Shown here one piece after another: positions 42,942 to 52,269 of a stretch of 64,000 bases of DNA. Position 1 is the stretch's first letter; the number at the start of each line of letters is the position of its first letter. A program made the translations under genes and the position numbers. Origin of the DNA: Mucilaginibacter sp. (lineage in GTDB: Bacteria; Bacteroidota; Bacteroidia; Sphingobacteriales; Sphingobacteriaceae); NCBI GenBank assembly GCA_031292485.1, contig JARLHA010000032.1:1-64000 (forward strand). The letters are read 5' to 3'. The notes under the pieces are model-generated. The model did not search any database, was not told the origin of the DNA, and was given only the letters and a program-made list of their open reading frames with translations.

Positions 42942-43724
42942 TTATTGATCTTGGAAATCAATGACAACCGTGTCACCAAGATTTAAGCCAAGCAAACCGC
43001 TGGCATTGCCCTTATTAATAGCAATCTCAAGATGGTCGCTTATACCGAACAGACATAGTTTTTCACCTTCCGGAACTTCATTATAATGCCAGCTGAGGTG
43101 ATTGATGGTCTCATTGCGTTTAAATGAAAGCAGGAACCGGCGCCCTTGTTGAACCGAAGTAAAAAAGTCTTTGGTAATATTGGTAATCACATTCTGGAAG
43201 GAATCGATATAAATAACCGCACCTTTTATTAGATTTTTTTCGATAACGGGCTGCAGGTTCATTTTTTTCTCGATCTCATCCACCCGAAGGCCAATTTCCG
43301 AAAGCTTACCATTATTGGCCAGGTGGCAGGCGGCTTTCACAAAAATATCAGCCAGCGGAAAATGCAGGAATTTAAGGTCCTGCATAATGTTTAATTCAAA
43401 TATCTCGTCGGGTTCTGTATCAAACATCAGCGAAAATATGCCATTGTCGGCGCCGACAAAATAGTGCTTTTTGTACCTGATAGCCAGGTAGCGGGTCTCT
43501 TCATTATAAACTGTATCGATGCCGATCAGGTGTACAGTATCCTCAGGGAAGTAGTAAAAACTGTTTTTTAAAATAAACGCGGCCTGCTGAATATTATAGG
43601 CGGCGACACTGTTGGTAATGTCAACAATGTTCACCGAGGGCAATAATTTAAGGATACTTCCTTTAAGGGCAGCCTGATAAATATCTTTATCGCCCAAATC
43701 AGTAGTTAAAGTTATTATTGCCAT
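42942..43724 (-). CDS. SAM hydroxide adenosyltransferase (S-adenosylmethionine hydrolase, DUF62 family)
   Basis: 260 residues. The family start IITLTTDLGDKDIYQAALKG, the VVGADNGIFS-type motif (FVGADNGIFSLMF, about 92), KAACHLANNG and YIDSFQNVITNI are characteristic. The N-terminal domain and C-terminal beta barrel (VVIDFQDQ at the end) match the SAM hydrolase/fluorinase fold. Members cleave SAM to adenosine and methionine using water. The family is common as a single gene in Bacteroidota. It is divergent from phoH with a long hairpin between them. Confidence 0.9.
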   Translation of the reverse strand: MAIITLTTDLGDKDIYQAALKGSILKLLPSVNIVDITNSVAAYNIQQAAFILKNSFYYFPEDTVHLIGIDTVYNEETRYLAIRYKKHYFVGADNGIFSLMFDTEPDEIFELNIMQDLKFLHFPLADIFVKAACHLANNGKLSEIGLRVDEIEKKMNLQPVIEKNLIKGAVIYIDSFQNVITNITKDFFTSVQQGRRFLLSFKRNETINHLSWHYNEVPEGEKLCLFGISDHLEIAINKGNASGLLGLNLGDTVVIDFQDQ

Positions 43725-43779
43725 TAATTTTTTAAATATTTATCACTAATCTTGTGCAAGCATTTTAGATGTTGGATAT

Positions 43780-43830
43780 GAGATGTAAGATTTGAGATAG
43801 ATTAGTCTCATATCTCAAATCTCACATCTC
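43780..43830. repeat. Long perfect-type hairpin between SAM hydrolase and phoH
   Basis: GAGATGTAAGATTTGAGATA (43780-43799) pairs with TATCTCAAATCTCACATCTC (43811-43830) in 19 of 20 positions, with an 11-base loop. It is built from degenerate GAGAT units. It lies in a divergent promoter region, so a plain terminator role is unlikely. Confidence 0.65.
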
Positions 43831-43902
43831 ATTTCTATTAAAACCGCTACAAATATTCAATTTTTAATTCATAAAAATCTGTAACTAAAAAATCAATTTG
43901 TA

Positions 43903-44862
43903 TTGAACGAACTTAAATTATCAATTGAACAAATAAACCCAGCTGTATTATGGGGGCCCAACAATGATCATTTTGAGATCATTAAAAAGCAATATCCAAA
44001 ACTTAAAATAGTGGCCAGGGGCAATGAAGTTAAGGTACTGGGGGACGACCACGAGATCAACATCTTTAAAGAAAAATTTTTGCATTTGCTGCAGCATGTT
44101 GAGAAGTACGAGAACCTTAATATCACCGATCTGGAGCGGATTCTGGGGTCTAAAGCTTCAGATATTACCTTGCCGGACAATTCGGCCGATAAATTTGCCA
44201 GCGGCGAGGTGATTGTGTTCGGGCCTAACGGTGTAATGGTAAAGGCGCGTACCGCCAATCAGCGCCGTATGGTTGAATGCATTAATAAAAGCGACATCCT
44301 TTTTGCCATCGGCCCGGCTGGTACCGGTAAAACGTATACGGCAGTAGCCCTGGCAGTAAGGGCGCTAAAAAATAAAGATATTAAACGGATCATTTTAACC
44401 AGGCCGGCTGTTGAAGCAGGGGAGAACCTCGGATTTTTACCCGGCGACCTTAAAGAAAAGATCGACCCATACCTGCGCCCGCTTTATGATGCGCTGGATG
44501 ATATGATCCCGGCTGAAAAATTGAAATTCTACCTGGAAAATCGTACCATTGAAATTGCGCCGCTAGCGTTTATGCGTGGTCGTACTTTGGATAATTGCTT
44601 TGTAATTTTAGACGAGGCCCAGAATGCCACTGATATGCAGTTGAAAATGTTTTTGACCCGTATGGGGCCATCAGCAAAATTTATTGTAACAGGCGATGTA
44701 ACCCAAATCGATTTGCCCAAAAAACAGCAATCGGGCCTGCATACAGCTTTGCGCATATTAACCGATATTGGCGGAATTGAAATTGTTTACCTGAGCGGTG
44801 AAGACGTGGTAAGGCATAAACTGGTAAGGAAGATTTTAGCCGCTTACGGAGATATTCAATAA
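43903..44862 (+). CDS. phoH: PhoH-family P-loop ATPase
   Basis: 319 residues. No ATG fits the N-terminus; the frame starts with TTG at 43903 (MNELKLSIEQINPAVLWG). A KH-like N-terminal part precedes the PhoH ATPase: Walker A AIGPAGTGKTYTAVALAVR (about 138), Walker B CFVILDEAQNAT and TGDVTQIDLP. PhoH proteins are linked to RNA metabolism and phosphate stress. Next to it is purC, separated by a hairpin, so it may not share a transcript. No other RNA-processing gene adjoins. Confidence 0.93.
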   Translation: MNELKLSIEQINPAVLWGPNNDHFEIIKKQYPKLKIVARGNEVKVLGDDHEINIFKEKFLHLLQHVEKYENLNITDLERILGSKASDITLPDNSADKFASGEVIVFGPNGVMVKARTANQRRMVECINKSDILFAIGPAGTGKTYTAVALAVRALKNKDIKRIILTRPAVEAGENLGFLPGDLKEKIDPYLRPLYDALDDMIPAEKLKFYLENRTIEIAPLAFMRGRTLDNCFVILDEAQNATDMQLKMFLTRMGPSAKFIVTGDVTQIDLPKKQQSGLHTALRILTDIGGIEIVYLSGEDVVRHKLVRKILAAYGDIQ

Positions 44863-44928
44863 GTCCTAAGTCGTGAGTCTTTAGTCTAAAGTCAAAAAAG
44901 TTTAGACTAAAGACTCAAGACTTAAGAC
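44863..44928. repeat. 28-bp hairpin between phoH and purC
   Basis: GAGTCTTTAGTCTAAA (44875-44890) pairs perfectly with TTTAGACTAAAGACTC (44901-44916), and the outer 12 bases on each side pair with two mismatches. It has the same text family as 19013-19029. It starts at the phoH stop codon, suiting a terminator or processing site. Confidence 0.65.
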
Positions 44929-44943
44929 TCAAGACAAAAAAAC

Positions 44944-45888
44944 ATGAACTCAATTAAAGAAACTCATTTTAATTTTCCCGGCCAGACTGCTTTTTACAAG
45001 GGTAAGGTTAGGGATGTTTATACAATTGATAATAAATACCTGGTAATGGTTGTTACCGACCGGATCTCCGCTTTTGATGTAGTGCTGCCAGAACCAATAC
45101 CTTACAAGGGGCAGGTATTGAACCAGATTGCTGCTAAATTTTTACAAGCTACAGCCGATATTGTACCAAACTGGGTGGTTACCGTACCAGATCCGAGTGT
45201 TACTATCGGTCGGATTTGCGATCCTTTTAAGGTAGAAATGGTTATACGCGGTTATTTGGCCGGCCATGCCTGGCGCGAATATAGTGCAGGCAGGCGGCGG
45301 GTTTGCGGCGTAAGCTTACCTGAAGGGCTAAAAGAAAATGACAAATTGCCCGAGCCGATTATTACCCCGACAACCAAAGCTGCCGTGGGACATGATGAAG
45401 ATATTTCGAGAGAAGAGATATTAGCCAGGGGAATAGTTGCCGCCGAGGATTATGAACAGCTTGAAAAGTATACCAGGGCCCTGTACCAGCGCGGTACCGA
45501 AATAGCCGGTAAACAAGGCTTAATACTGGTGGATACAAAATATGAATTTGGCAAAGCCGATGGCAAAATATTCCTGATCGATGAAATCCATACGCCTGAT
45601 TCCTCGCGTTATTTTTATAGTGAAGGATATGCGGAACGGCAGGCAAAAGCAGAGCCGCAAAAACAGCTTTCAAAAGAGTTTGTAAGGAAGTGGCTGATTG
45701 AAAATGGTTTCCAGGGAAAGGACGGACAGGTAGTGCCTTTAATGACAAAAGACATTGTGAAATCCATTTCAGATCGCTATATTGAGCTTTATGAACAGAT
45801 TACGGGCGAAGCCTTCATTAAGCCTGCGGATGACAATGTTTTAAGCAGGGTAGAAAATGCGATAAAGAATGCGCTTCCTAGTTTGTAA
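44944..45888 (+). CDS. purC: Phosphoribosylaminoimidazole-succinocarboxamide (SAICAR) synthase
   Basis: 314 residues. It joins CAIR and aspartate with ATP in step 8 of purine synthesis. Signatures: [20 protein letters not shown] (about 14), [36 protein letters not shown] and [20 protein letters not shown] with [11 protein letters not shown]. The length suits the bacterial/eukaryotic long type (SAICAR_SYNTH with a C-terminal tail [17 protein letters not shown]). It is downstream of a hairpin and 55 bases before the STAS gene. Confidence 0.96.
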   Translation: MNSIKETHFNFPGQTAFYKGKVRDVYTIDNKYLVMVVTDRISAFDVVLPEPIPYKGQVLNQIAAKFLQATADIVPNWVVTVPDPSVTIGRICDPFKVEMVIRGYLAGHAWREYSAGRRRVCGVSLPEGLKENDKLPEPIITPTTKAAVGHDEDISREEILARGIVAAEDYEQLEKYTRALYQRGTEIAGKQGLILVDTKYEFGKADGKIFLIDEIHTPDSSRYFYSEGYAERQAKAEPQKQLSKEFVRKWLIENGFQGKDGQVVPLMTKDIVKSISDRYIELYEQITGEAFIKPADDNVLSRVENAIKNALPSL

Positions 45889-45892
45889 TTTT

Positions 45893-45900
45893 TATATTTG
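45893..45900 (+). promoter_or_regulatory. Candidate -7 box upstream of the STAS gene
   Basis: TATATTTG fits TAnnTTTG and lies 43 bases upstream of the STAS ATG at 45944, just after the purC stop. A weaker TATCTTAG lies at 45916. Confidence 0.35.
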
Positions 45901-45943
45901 TACACAAAATAATCTTATCTTAGCTTTTTAATTGATTTGAAAA

Positions 45944-46321
45944 ATGAAATTTACTGTTGATAAACACGAAAAGTATATTCTGTTAAAGCTAAATGAATCC
46001 AAACTAAATTCATTGATATCTCCGCAGCTAAAATCTGAGTTGATTTTAATGAATACGGAAGGGCAGCGGAATATAATTTTCGATCTTTCCCAGGTTAAAT
46101 TTGCCGATTCCTCAGGATTAAGCAGCTTGCTGGTTGGGCATCGTTTATGCAAAAATGCTTCAGGTACTTTCATTTTAACCGGTTTAAATGATGCAGTGGC
46201 CAGGCTGGTAACAATTTCTCAGCTCGATAATGTACTTACAATCGTTCCAACTCCGGAAGAAGCCATTGACCTGGTATTTATGGAAGAAATTGAAAAGGAA
46301 TTAAAAAAAGAAGCAAAATAA
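45944..46321 (+). CDS. STAS-domain anti-anti-sigma factor-like protein
   Basis: 125 residues, a STAS domain (SpoIIAA type). The phosphorylatable Ser candidate is in VKFADSSGLSSLLVGHRL (about 52-69), and NIIFDLSQ precedes it. STAS proteins antagonise anti-sigma kinases or act in lipid or stress pathways. No RsbW-like kinase is near. It lies 22 bases before the RNase Z gene, so the two are likely one transcript, an arrangement I believe is frequent in Bacteroidota. Confidence 0.9.
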   Translation: MKFTVDKHEKYILLKLNESKLNSLISPQLKSELILMNTEGQRNIIFDLSQVKFADSSGLSSLLVGHRLCKNASGTFILTGLNDAVARLVTISQLDNVLTIVPTPEEAIDLVFMEEIEKELKKEAK

Positions 46322-46343
46322 ATAACCTGATTGTTTACCAGGT

Positions 46344-47258
46344 ATGAAATTTGAAGTTACAATACTTGGCAGCAGTTCGGCAACTCCCATTTTTAATAGA
46401 AATCCCTCCGCGCAGGCGCTTAATATTAACGAGCGTATTTATCTTGTAGATTGTGGTGAAGGCACCCAGCAGCAAATGTTAAAATTTGACATTAAAGCCA
46501 GGCGTATTGACCATATTTTTATCAGCCATCTACATGGTGACCACTACCTTGGTCTTATTGGTTTGCTTTCATCAATGCAGCTAAATGGGCGGGACAAACC
46601 CCTGAATATTTTTTGCCCCGCCAACCTGAAGGAGATCATCGATATCCAGCTGAAGTTTTCGGAAACAGCGTTGGAATATGAGGTGAACTACAAGTTTACC
46701 AATGCAGAAGTTGCTGAAGTTATCCTTGATAACGCTGATGTTACCGTAGAGACCATTCCGCTTGATCACCGGATGGCCTGCACCGGATTTTTATTCAGGG
46801 AGAAAAAGCGGATGCGTAAACTGATCAAAGAAAAGGTTGAAGAATTAAAGATACCCGTTGAATACTTTTCTGCGCTAAAAAAAGGGGCTGATTACACGGC
46901 ACCCGACGGTAAGCTATATAAAAATGATACACTGACCATAGATTCAAGCGAGCCGAAGACTTATGTGTATTGCTCGGATACATTGCCGGGAGATTGGTAT
47001 ATTGACCAGATAAAGAATGCTACCCTGCTGTATCACGAAGCTACCTTTTTGAACAACATGCTTGAACGGGCTATCGAAACACATCATACTACTGCATTAC
47101 AGGCCGCTGAAATAGCCGTTAAATCAAATGCAAAAAAACTCATTATAGGCCATTTTTCGGCACGCTACAAAACACTAAATGAACTACTTGATGAAGCGAG
47201 GAGCGTTTTTCCAGAAACTGAACTCGCTATTGAAGGACGGGTTTTTGAAATAGAATAG
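46344..47258 (+). CDS. rnz: Ribonuclease Z
   Basis: 304 residues. A metallo-beta-lactamase fold enzyme that trims tRNA 3' ends. The zinc motif is FISHLHGDHYLGLIG (about 58-73), with DCGEGTQQQM before it and later ligands in PLDHRMACTGF, YCSDT (about 213) and HHTTALQAAEIA (about 250), then LIIGHFSARY. The length fits the short RNase Z class. It follows the STAS gene closely (22 bases). Confidence 0.95.
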   Translation: MKFEVTILGSSSATPIFNRNPSAQALNINERIYLVDCGEGTQQQMLKFDIKARRIDHIFISHLHGDHYLGLIGLLSSMQLNGRDKPLNIFCPANLKEIIDIQLKFSETALEYEVNYKFTNAEVAEVILDNADVTVETIPLDHRMACTGFLFREKKRMRKLIKEKVEELKIPVEYFSALKKGADYTAPDGKLYKNDTLTIDSSEPKTYVYCSDTLPGDWYIDQIKNATLLYHEATFLNNMLERAIETHHTTALQAAEIAVKSNAKKLIIGHFSARYKTLNELLDEARSVFPETELAIEGRVFEIE

Positions 47259-47499
47259 GGTGTTAATTGATTAGAGAATAGTGATTGGAGAATTATTTAA
47301 AGCGGCACGTAACTTTGTCAGTTTTCACCGAACAATCATTTTAAAAGTGTCTTTGCTGGTATATTAAATACTACAATAAGGTGGGCTATATATTTATTAG
47401 CGGCCTCATAGCAGTAAAGGGAAGGACTAAAGAGAAGCGTATTGATCGGAGGTATATTTAAAAAACTAATCTCCAATCTCTAACCTCTAGTCACTATCC
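47259..47499. other. Convergent gap with degenerate GATTAGAG repeats
   Basis: 241 bases between the convergent rnz and MlaD-like genes. GATTAGAGAATAGTGATTGG (from 47270) near the rnz end and ACTAATCTCCAATCTCTAAC (from 47465) near the other end are roughly complementary, so they could pair over a ~170-base loop. No T-rich terminator seen. Confidence 0.4.
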
Positions 47500-48441
47500 T
47501 TACTTCTTCCCTCCAAAAACTGAAAAGCTTACGTATTTTTTAGGATGGGCTTTGATATCAATAAAGAGGCTGTTAAGATTATTGGTTGCATTTTGCAAAT
47601 TATCATAAACTTGTCTGTCATTTAGCAGCATTCCCAACGTGCCGTTATTGGTATTTATTTTGCTGATAGTTGCCTGCAGGTCGGCCATGGCTTTATTAGC
47701 ATTATCAAGTGTTTGCTTGATGTTTGAATTGGCAACGTCGTTACTTACTTTTTCGAAATTTGCCGTAATACCATTTAAATTTGCCGAACTCGTTTTTAAA
47801 TTTGAGGTTACCGTTTCTGTATTTGACATAATGGAATTAATATGCACGGTTTGTGTGCTCACCAAGTCGTCAATCTTTTTTGTGGTTCCTTCAAGTGTTT
47901 GTAGTGAATTGGCTATGCTGGCAAAACTCCGGTCAACATTTTTTTGAAAATTCGGGTTTAGTATTTTGTTTACGGCCGCCAGCGAGGAGTCTAATTTACT
48001 GATCAGTTTTTCTGCCTTCATTTGAATTGGCTGTAAACTTTCAGCTAAGCTTCCCTGGATATCGGCCCTTAAAGTGTCTTTATCCTGTGCGGGTAAATTG
48101 CTGTTGCCAAACACGAATACAATGGCCTTGCTGCCCAACAGATCCGTACTAACCAGTTTTGCCAGTGTGTTTTTAGGAACTTTGTACTGGCGGTCAACAC
48201 TTAGTTCAACTACAGTGCTGCCATTAGCCTGCAGTTTCATTTTTGAGATCCTGCCGATCTGGAAGCCATTTACCAGTACAGGCTTTGATATCGCCAGTCC
48301 GTCAACACTGCTATACACTGCGTAAAATTTATTAGTACCCGAAAAAACATCATCCCCCCTTAAAAAGCTATATCCTAAAATAAGTATGGTAATCCCGATG
48401 ACGGCTAATACGCCAATTTTTGTTTCGTTTGTTATTTTCAT
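47500..48441 (-). CDS. MlaD/MCE-domain protein
   Basis: 313 residues. One N-terminal span (IGVLAVIGITILILGYSFL) anchors the protein in the inner membrane. An MCE domain follows (about 35-115: FYAVYSSVDGLAISKPVLVN, GRISKMKL, LAKLVSTDLLGSKAIVFVFG). A long helical/coiled-coil region comes next (about 140-290) with repeated Asn-rich heptads. Such proteins carry lipids between membranes as part of Mla/YrbC systems. The permease and ATPase partners are not in the window. It is co-directional with the amidase upstream (48597-49502), 155 bases apart. Confidence 0.9.
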   Translation of the reverse strand: MKITNETKIGVLAVIGITILILGYSFLRGDDVFSGTNKFYAVYSSVDGLAISKPVLVNGFQIGRISKMKLQANGSTVVELSVDRQYKVPKNTLAKLVSTDLLGSKAIVFVFGNSNLPAQDKDTLRADIQGSLAESLQPIQMKAEKLISKLDSSLAAVNKILNPNFQKNVDRSFASIANSLQTLEGTTKKIDDLVSTQTVHINSIMSNTETVTSNLKTSSANLNGITANFEKVSNDVANSNIKQTLDNANKAMADLQATISKINTNNGTLGMLLNDRQVYDNLQNATNNLNSLFIDIKAHPKKYVSFSVFGGKK

Positions 48442-48596
48442 ATTCAGTTTTGAGATGGCAGACTGATCAGGCGGCTAAAATAGCTATGCCATTTCACAAT
48501 TCCGACATATAAATCTCATATGTTAGTATTAATTAAGGTAAACTGTATTATTTGTTTGATGAGCATTCCGAAAATTAATTGTCAGGTACCGTATTA

Positions 48597-49502
48597 TTAG
48601 GGCGAAACCTGTTCAACTTCTGCTTTATAACTTTCAATTGCCCGAACAATTGAGGCTACAATTTCATCCTGGCCTTTTTCGGAATTTAAATAGGCTTCAT
48701 CATCGGGATTATCAATAAAGCCTGTTTCAACAAGCACAGCAGGCATCGCGCTGTGACATAAAACCAACACACCCTGCTCCCTGATACCATCGCTGTGCCT
48801 GCCATCCGTATCTACAAACTCGCTGTTGATCAACTCAGCCAGGTGAATGCTTCTTGTACGGTATTTGCGCTTGTATTCATTCATCAATATCATAGCTTCC
48901 GGATCATTAGGATCGGGGTTGGTATCCATTTCCGCATCATCTTCAATCAGGTTTTTTTTAATGGCATTTTCTTCTTCTTTGGTGCGGTGAAACCCATAAA
49001 CCAACATTAAAACCCCTCTGCCCGAACGGTCAGGAACATCAACGTAATGATATACGGGCTTGTGGTGTTTATGGCCAACCAATTCGCGTATACGCCTGTC
49101 CGGAAGTGAGTTGCAATGCAGCGAGATAAACAAATCACCCTTATTTTCGTTTGCAATTTCAGCGCGTCTTTGCCACGATACATCGTCTTCGTTTGAACGC
49201 GTTAGCACTACTTTCACACTGGGTAGTTCTTTTTCTAACTCTTTTTGCAATTTAAGTGCAAGGGCAAGCGTTACATTTCTCTCTGAGGAATATGAGCCGG
49301 ATGCGCCGTGAGAATAATTGCCAGTAGTGCCCGACGGCTTACCGCCGTGCCCGGGATCTACAATAATTGTTCGTAGTTTATAACCGGTTGTTGTAACTGT
49401 ATCATGTTTAGTATGAGTGGTTAATGCAAAAGAAAATACAGGTATTAATGTTAGTAATAACGATAAACCGTAATTCAATCTTTTCAATGCCTTATTTTTC
49501 AT
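48597..49502 (-). CDS. N-acetylmuramoyl-L-alanine amidase (Amidase_3, AmiC-like)
   Basis: 301 residues with a signal peptide. It cleaves the amide between MurNAc and the peptide stem. The zinc ligand segments are TIIVDPGHGG (about 46-55), SERNVTLALALKLQ and LFISLHCNSLP; the catalytic Glu is in AVLVETGFIDNPDDE (about 270). It carries an insert between 130 and 220 (charged, HKHHKP and EEENAIKKN), typical of the Bacteroidota form. It is divergent from the LptD-like gene (52 bases between starts), an envelope-biogenesis neighbourhood. Confidence 0.93.
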   Translation of the reverse strand: MKNKALKRLNYGLSLLLTLIPVFSFALTTHTKHDTVTTTGYKLRTIIVDPGHGGKPSGTTGNYSHGASGSYSSERNVTLALALKLQKELEKELPSVKVVLTRSNEDDVSWQRRAEIANENKGDLFISLHCNSLPDRRIRELVGHKHHKPVYHYVDVPDRSGRGVLMLVYGFHRTKEEENAIKKNLIEDDAEMDTNPDPNDPEAMILMNEYKRKYRTRSIHLAELINSEFVDTDGRHSDGIREQGVLVLCHSAMPAVLVETGFIDNPDDEAYLNSEKGQDEIVASIVRAIESYKAEVEQVSP

Positions 49503-49554
49503 TATTTTTGAACGCTGTTAACAATATCTGCAAAAATACTATTCATTATCTATT

Positions 49555-52269
49555 TTGAAATTCATTAGTTTACTTTTTCTTCTTGCAATTATTTTAATAG
49601 CCAATGTGACTACCTATTCACATGAACGGAATTCTTATTCATTTATGTATAAGCCATTGGCAGATACTATCATAAAACTGGATTCCATTAAAGACCGTAA
49701 ACTCCTTAAAGATAAAAAATCTAAGTCAACTACGCCAATAAAAAAATCAGCCGGCGCAACCGATACCACAAAAAATAACAGCAGCCTTAAATCAGAAGTT
49801 AAATCCCATGCCGATGATTCAACCCTTGTTGACCAGGAGCATCAGATCACTTATTTATATGGTAACGCCCGGGTTACTTACGAGGATTTTGAGTTGGATG
49901 CCGATTACATACGCGTCGACCAAAAAAATCACCTGCTTTTTGCAAAAGGCCGAATTGATCCTGTGACCCACCGCTACGTTGGCCGGCCAATATCCAAACA
50001 AGGAAAGGATAAACCATTGTTAACGGATTCATTGCTGTTTAACTATAAAACAAAAAAGGGTAAACTATACAATCCGGTTTCTGATCAGGATGGTAATTTT
50101 CTTTCCGGTGGGGTGGCAAAAAAACTAGATTCCGTTCAGGTTGCTTACAGGAATGTTATCTTTAGCACCTGCGATTTGCCCTATCCCGATACACACTTCG
50201 GGATTGTGATAACACGTGGTATTGCCGAAAAAAACAGGATCATTTCCGGGCCGGCTTATCTCGAAATCGAAGGGATTCCGCTTCCGTTGGCCATTCCTTT
50301 CGGCTTTTTCCCAAAACCTGATACAAAAACGTCCGGTATTATTATTCCCACATTCGGCGAAGACCAGAAACTCGGCTTCTATCTCCGCAATTTCGGCTAT
50401 TATTTTGCCGTAAACGATTATATGGATATTACCACTACCGGTACGCTTTATTCAAAAGGGGCCTACGAGTTGAATACGACGATACACTATTTAAAAAGGT
50501 ATAAATATTCCGGGGATTTATCATTAAGCTATGGCTCGCACAATTACGGGCTCCAGGGAGATCCTCCAACCAAAGATTTTAACGTTACCTGGTCTCACAG
50601 CCAGGACCCCAATGCACACCCCGGAAGTACTTTCAGTGCGTCGGTAAACGCCGGTACCTCAACATTCTATTCAAATAACCCATCATATAGTAACTATAAC
50701 CTGCAGGCGCTTACACAAAACAACCTGCGGTCAACCATTAACTACAGCAAAACATGGGGCTCTCTTTTTAATATGAGCATTGGCCTCGGGCATAGCCAGG
50801 ACCTTACCAATAAAACCATTTCGTTACAGCTGCCTACCTTAAGTTTCTCCATGGCTTCTCTCAGTCCCTTTGATACCAAAGACAGGGTGGGCGACCCCAA
50901 ATGGTATCAAAAAATAACCGTTAGCTATAGTTTACAGGCGAACAATTCAATAAATAATTTGCCCGAAGCTGAGCTTTTTAAGGGTAATACCTTAATTAAA
51001 AACCTGCAAACCAATATTACCCATAATATTCCGATTGGTTTAAGTTTAAATGTGTTCAAGTATTTTCAATTCAGTTCCAATGTAAACTATACCGAACATT
51101 GGTACCTGCAGTCCATCAGGAAAAGCTTTGCCAGGGGAAGTATCTCGGGTCTCGATTCCATGGTGACTGATACCCTTAACGGCTTTAAAAGAGCGGGGAT
51201 TTATAACCTGAGCACCAGCCTTTCTACAAAGGTTTATAGCACCATCAGCTTTAAAAAAGGCAACCTGATTGCTATAAGGCACGTTATGACCCCCTCGGTT
51301 AGCTTTAATTATAACCCCGATTTTTCGCAGCCAAGCTTCGGTTATTATAAAACAGCGGTGAGCAATGCTGTTATTCCATACCCATATTCAAGCCAAACCT
51401 ACTCGATTTTTGAAGACGGTTTCCCATCCGCAGGCAAACAAGCGGGTATTGGGTTAAGCCTCGATAATACGATTGAGGCGAAATTTAAACCGAAAGCAAC
51501 CGATACAACCGGGAAACCAAAAAAGGTTGCCATTTTGCAGGGTTTAACATTTTCAACGTTTTATAATTTTGCACAGGATTCGCTCAGGTTATCGCCTATA
51601 TCTTTTTCAGCGCATTCAGCTATCTTTAATCAAAAGGTAAACCTGAGTTTCTTTGGCTCGTTAAACCCCTATGTAAACCAGGTGCTTGATTCCATTTCTA
51701 ACGGACAAATATTAAAATACACCCACGAAATAAATAAATTTACCTGGCAGCAGGGTAAGTTCCCAACGCTTACATCATTTAGCTTTTCAATGAGCGGCAG
51801 CTTAAACTCAACTACATTTAATCCAAAAACGCCGGTGCAACCAGGCAGTACATTGCAAACCATCAATCCGCAGCAGGCACAAAGGCTGGCGGTAATAAAC
51901 AGCGACCCAAGCGCCTATGTCGACTTTAACGTGCCCTGGAACGTATCGTTTAATTATAGTTTTAGCTATAATAATAATATTACCAGTACCAATACAACCA
52001 ATACCATCATGTTAAGCGGCGATGTCAACTTAACATCAAAATGGAAAATTCAGTACAATACCAACTACGATATAAGGGCGCGTAAACTTGCAGTTACATC
52101 ATTTGCTATATATCGCGACCTACACTGCTGGGACCTTAACATACAATGGGTACCCTTTGGGCTTTATAAATCATATAATATTACTTTAAAGGTTAAAGCT
52201 TCAATTTTACAGGATTTAAAACTGAGTAAAAGAAGCGACTACACCGCCAATCAAAGCTTTACGCAATAA
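49555..52269 (+). CDS. lptD: LptD-like outer-membrane LPS-assembly protein
   Basis: 904 residues from a TTG start; the resulting signal peptide (LLFLLAIILIANVTTYS) supports it over an ATG at 49645. An OstA-like N-terminal domain (about 80-200: YLYGNARVTYEDFELDADYI, LFAKGRID) is followed by a large barrel domain (AYRNVIFSTCDLPYPDTHFG near 200 to KRSDYTANQSFTQ), the LptD layout. It inserts lipopolysaccharide into the outer membrane with LptE. Its stop overlaps the cinA ATG by one base (TAATG), so the two are translationally coupled. The amidase lies divergently. Confidence 0.88.
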   Translation: MKFISLLFLLAIILIANVTTYSHERNSYSFMYKPLADTIIKLDSIKDRKLLKDKKSKSTTPIKKSAGATDTTKNNSSLKSEVKSHADDSTLVDQEHQITYLYGNARVTYEDFELDADYIRVDQKNHLLFAKGRIDPVTHRYVGRPISKQGKDKPLLTDSLLFNYKTKKGKLYNPVSDQDGNFLSGGVAKKLDSVQVAYRNVIFSTCDLPYPDTHFGIVITRGIAEKNRIISGPAYLEIEGIPLPLAIPFGFFPKPDTKTSGIIIPTFGEDQKLGFYLRNFGYYFAVNDYMDITTTGTLYSKGAYELNTTIHYLKRYKYSGDLSLSYGSHNYGLQGDPPTKDFNVTWSHSQDPNAHPGSTFSASVNAGTSTFYSNNPSYSNYNLQALTQNNLRSTINYSKTWGSLFNMSIGLGHSQDLTNKTISLQLPTLSFSMASLSPFDTKDRVGDPKWYQKITVSYSLQANNSINNLPEAELFKGNTLIKNLQTNITHNIPIGLSLNVFKYFQFSSNVNYTEHWYLQSIRKSFARGSISGLDSMVTDTLNGFKRAGIYNLSTSLSTKVYSTISFKKGNLIAIRHVMTPSVSFNYNPDFSQPSFGYYKTAVSNAVIPYPYSSQTYSIFEDGFPSAGKQAGIGLSLDNTIEAKFKPKATDTTGKPKKVAILQGLTFSTFYNFAQDSLRLSPISFSAHSAIFNQKVNLSFFGSLNPYVNQVLDSISNGQILKYTHEINKFTWQQGKFPTLTSFSFSMSGSLNSTTFNPKTPVQPGSTLQTINPQQAQRLAVINSDPSAYVDFNVPWNVSFNYSFSYNNNITSTNTTNTIMLSGDVNLTSKWKIQYNTNYDIRARKLAVTSFAIYRDLHCWDLNIQWVPFGLYKSYNITLKVKASILQDLKLSKRSDYTANQSFTQ

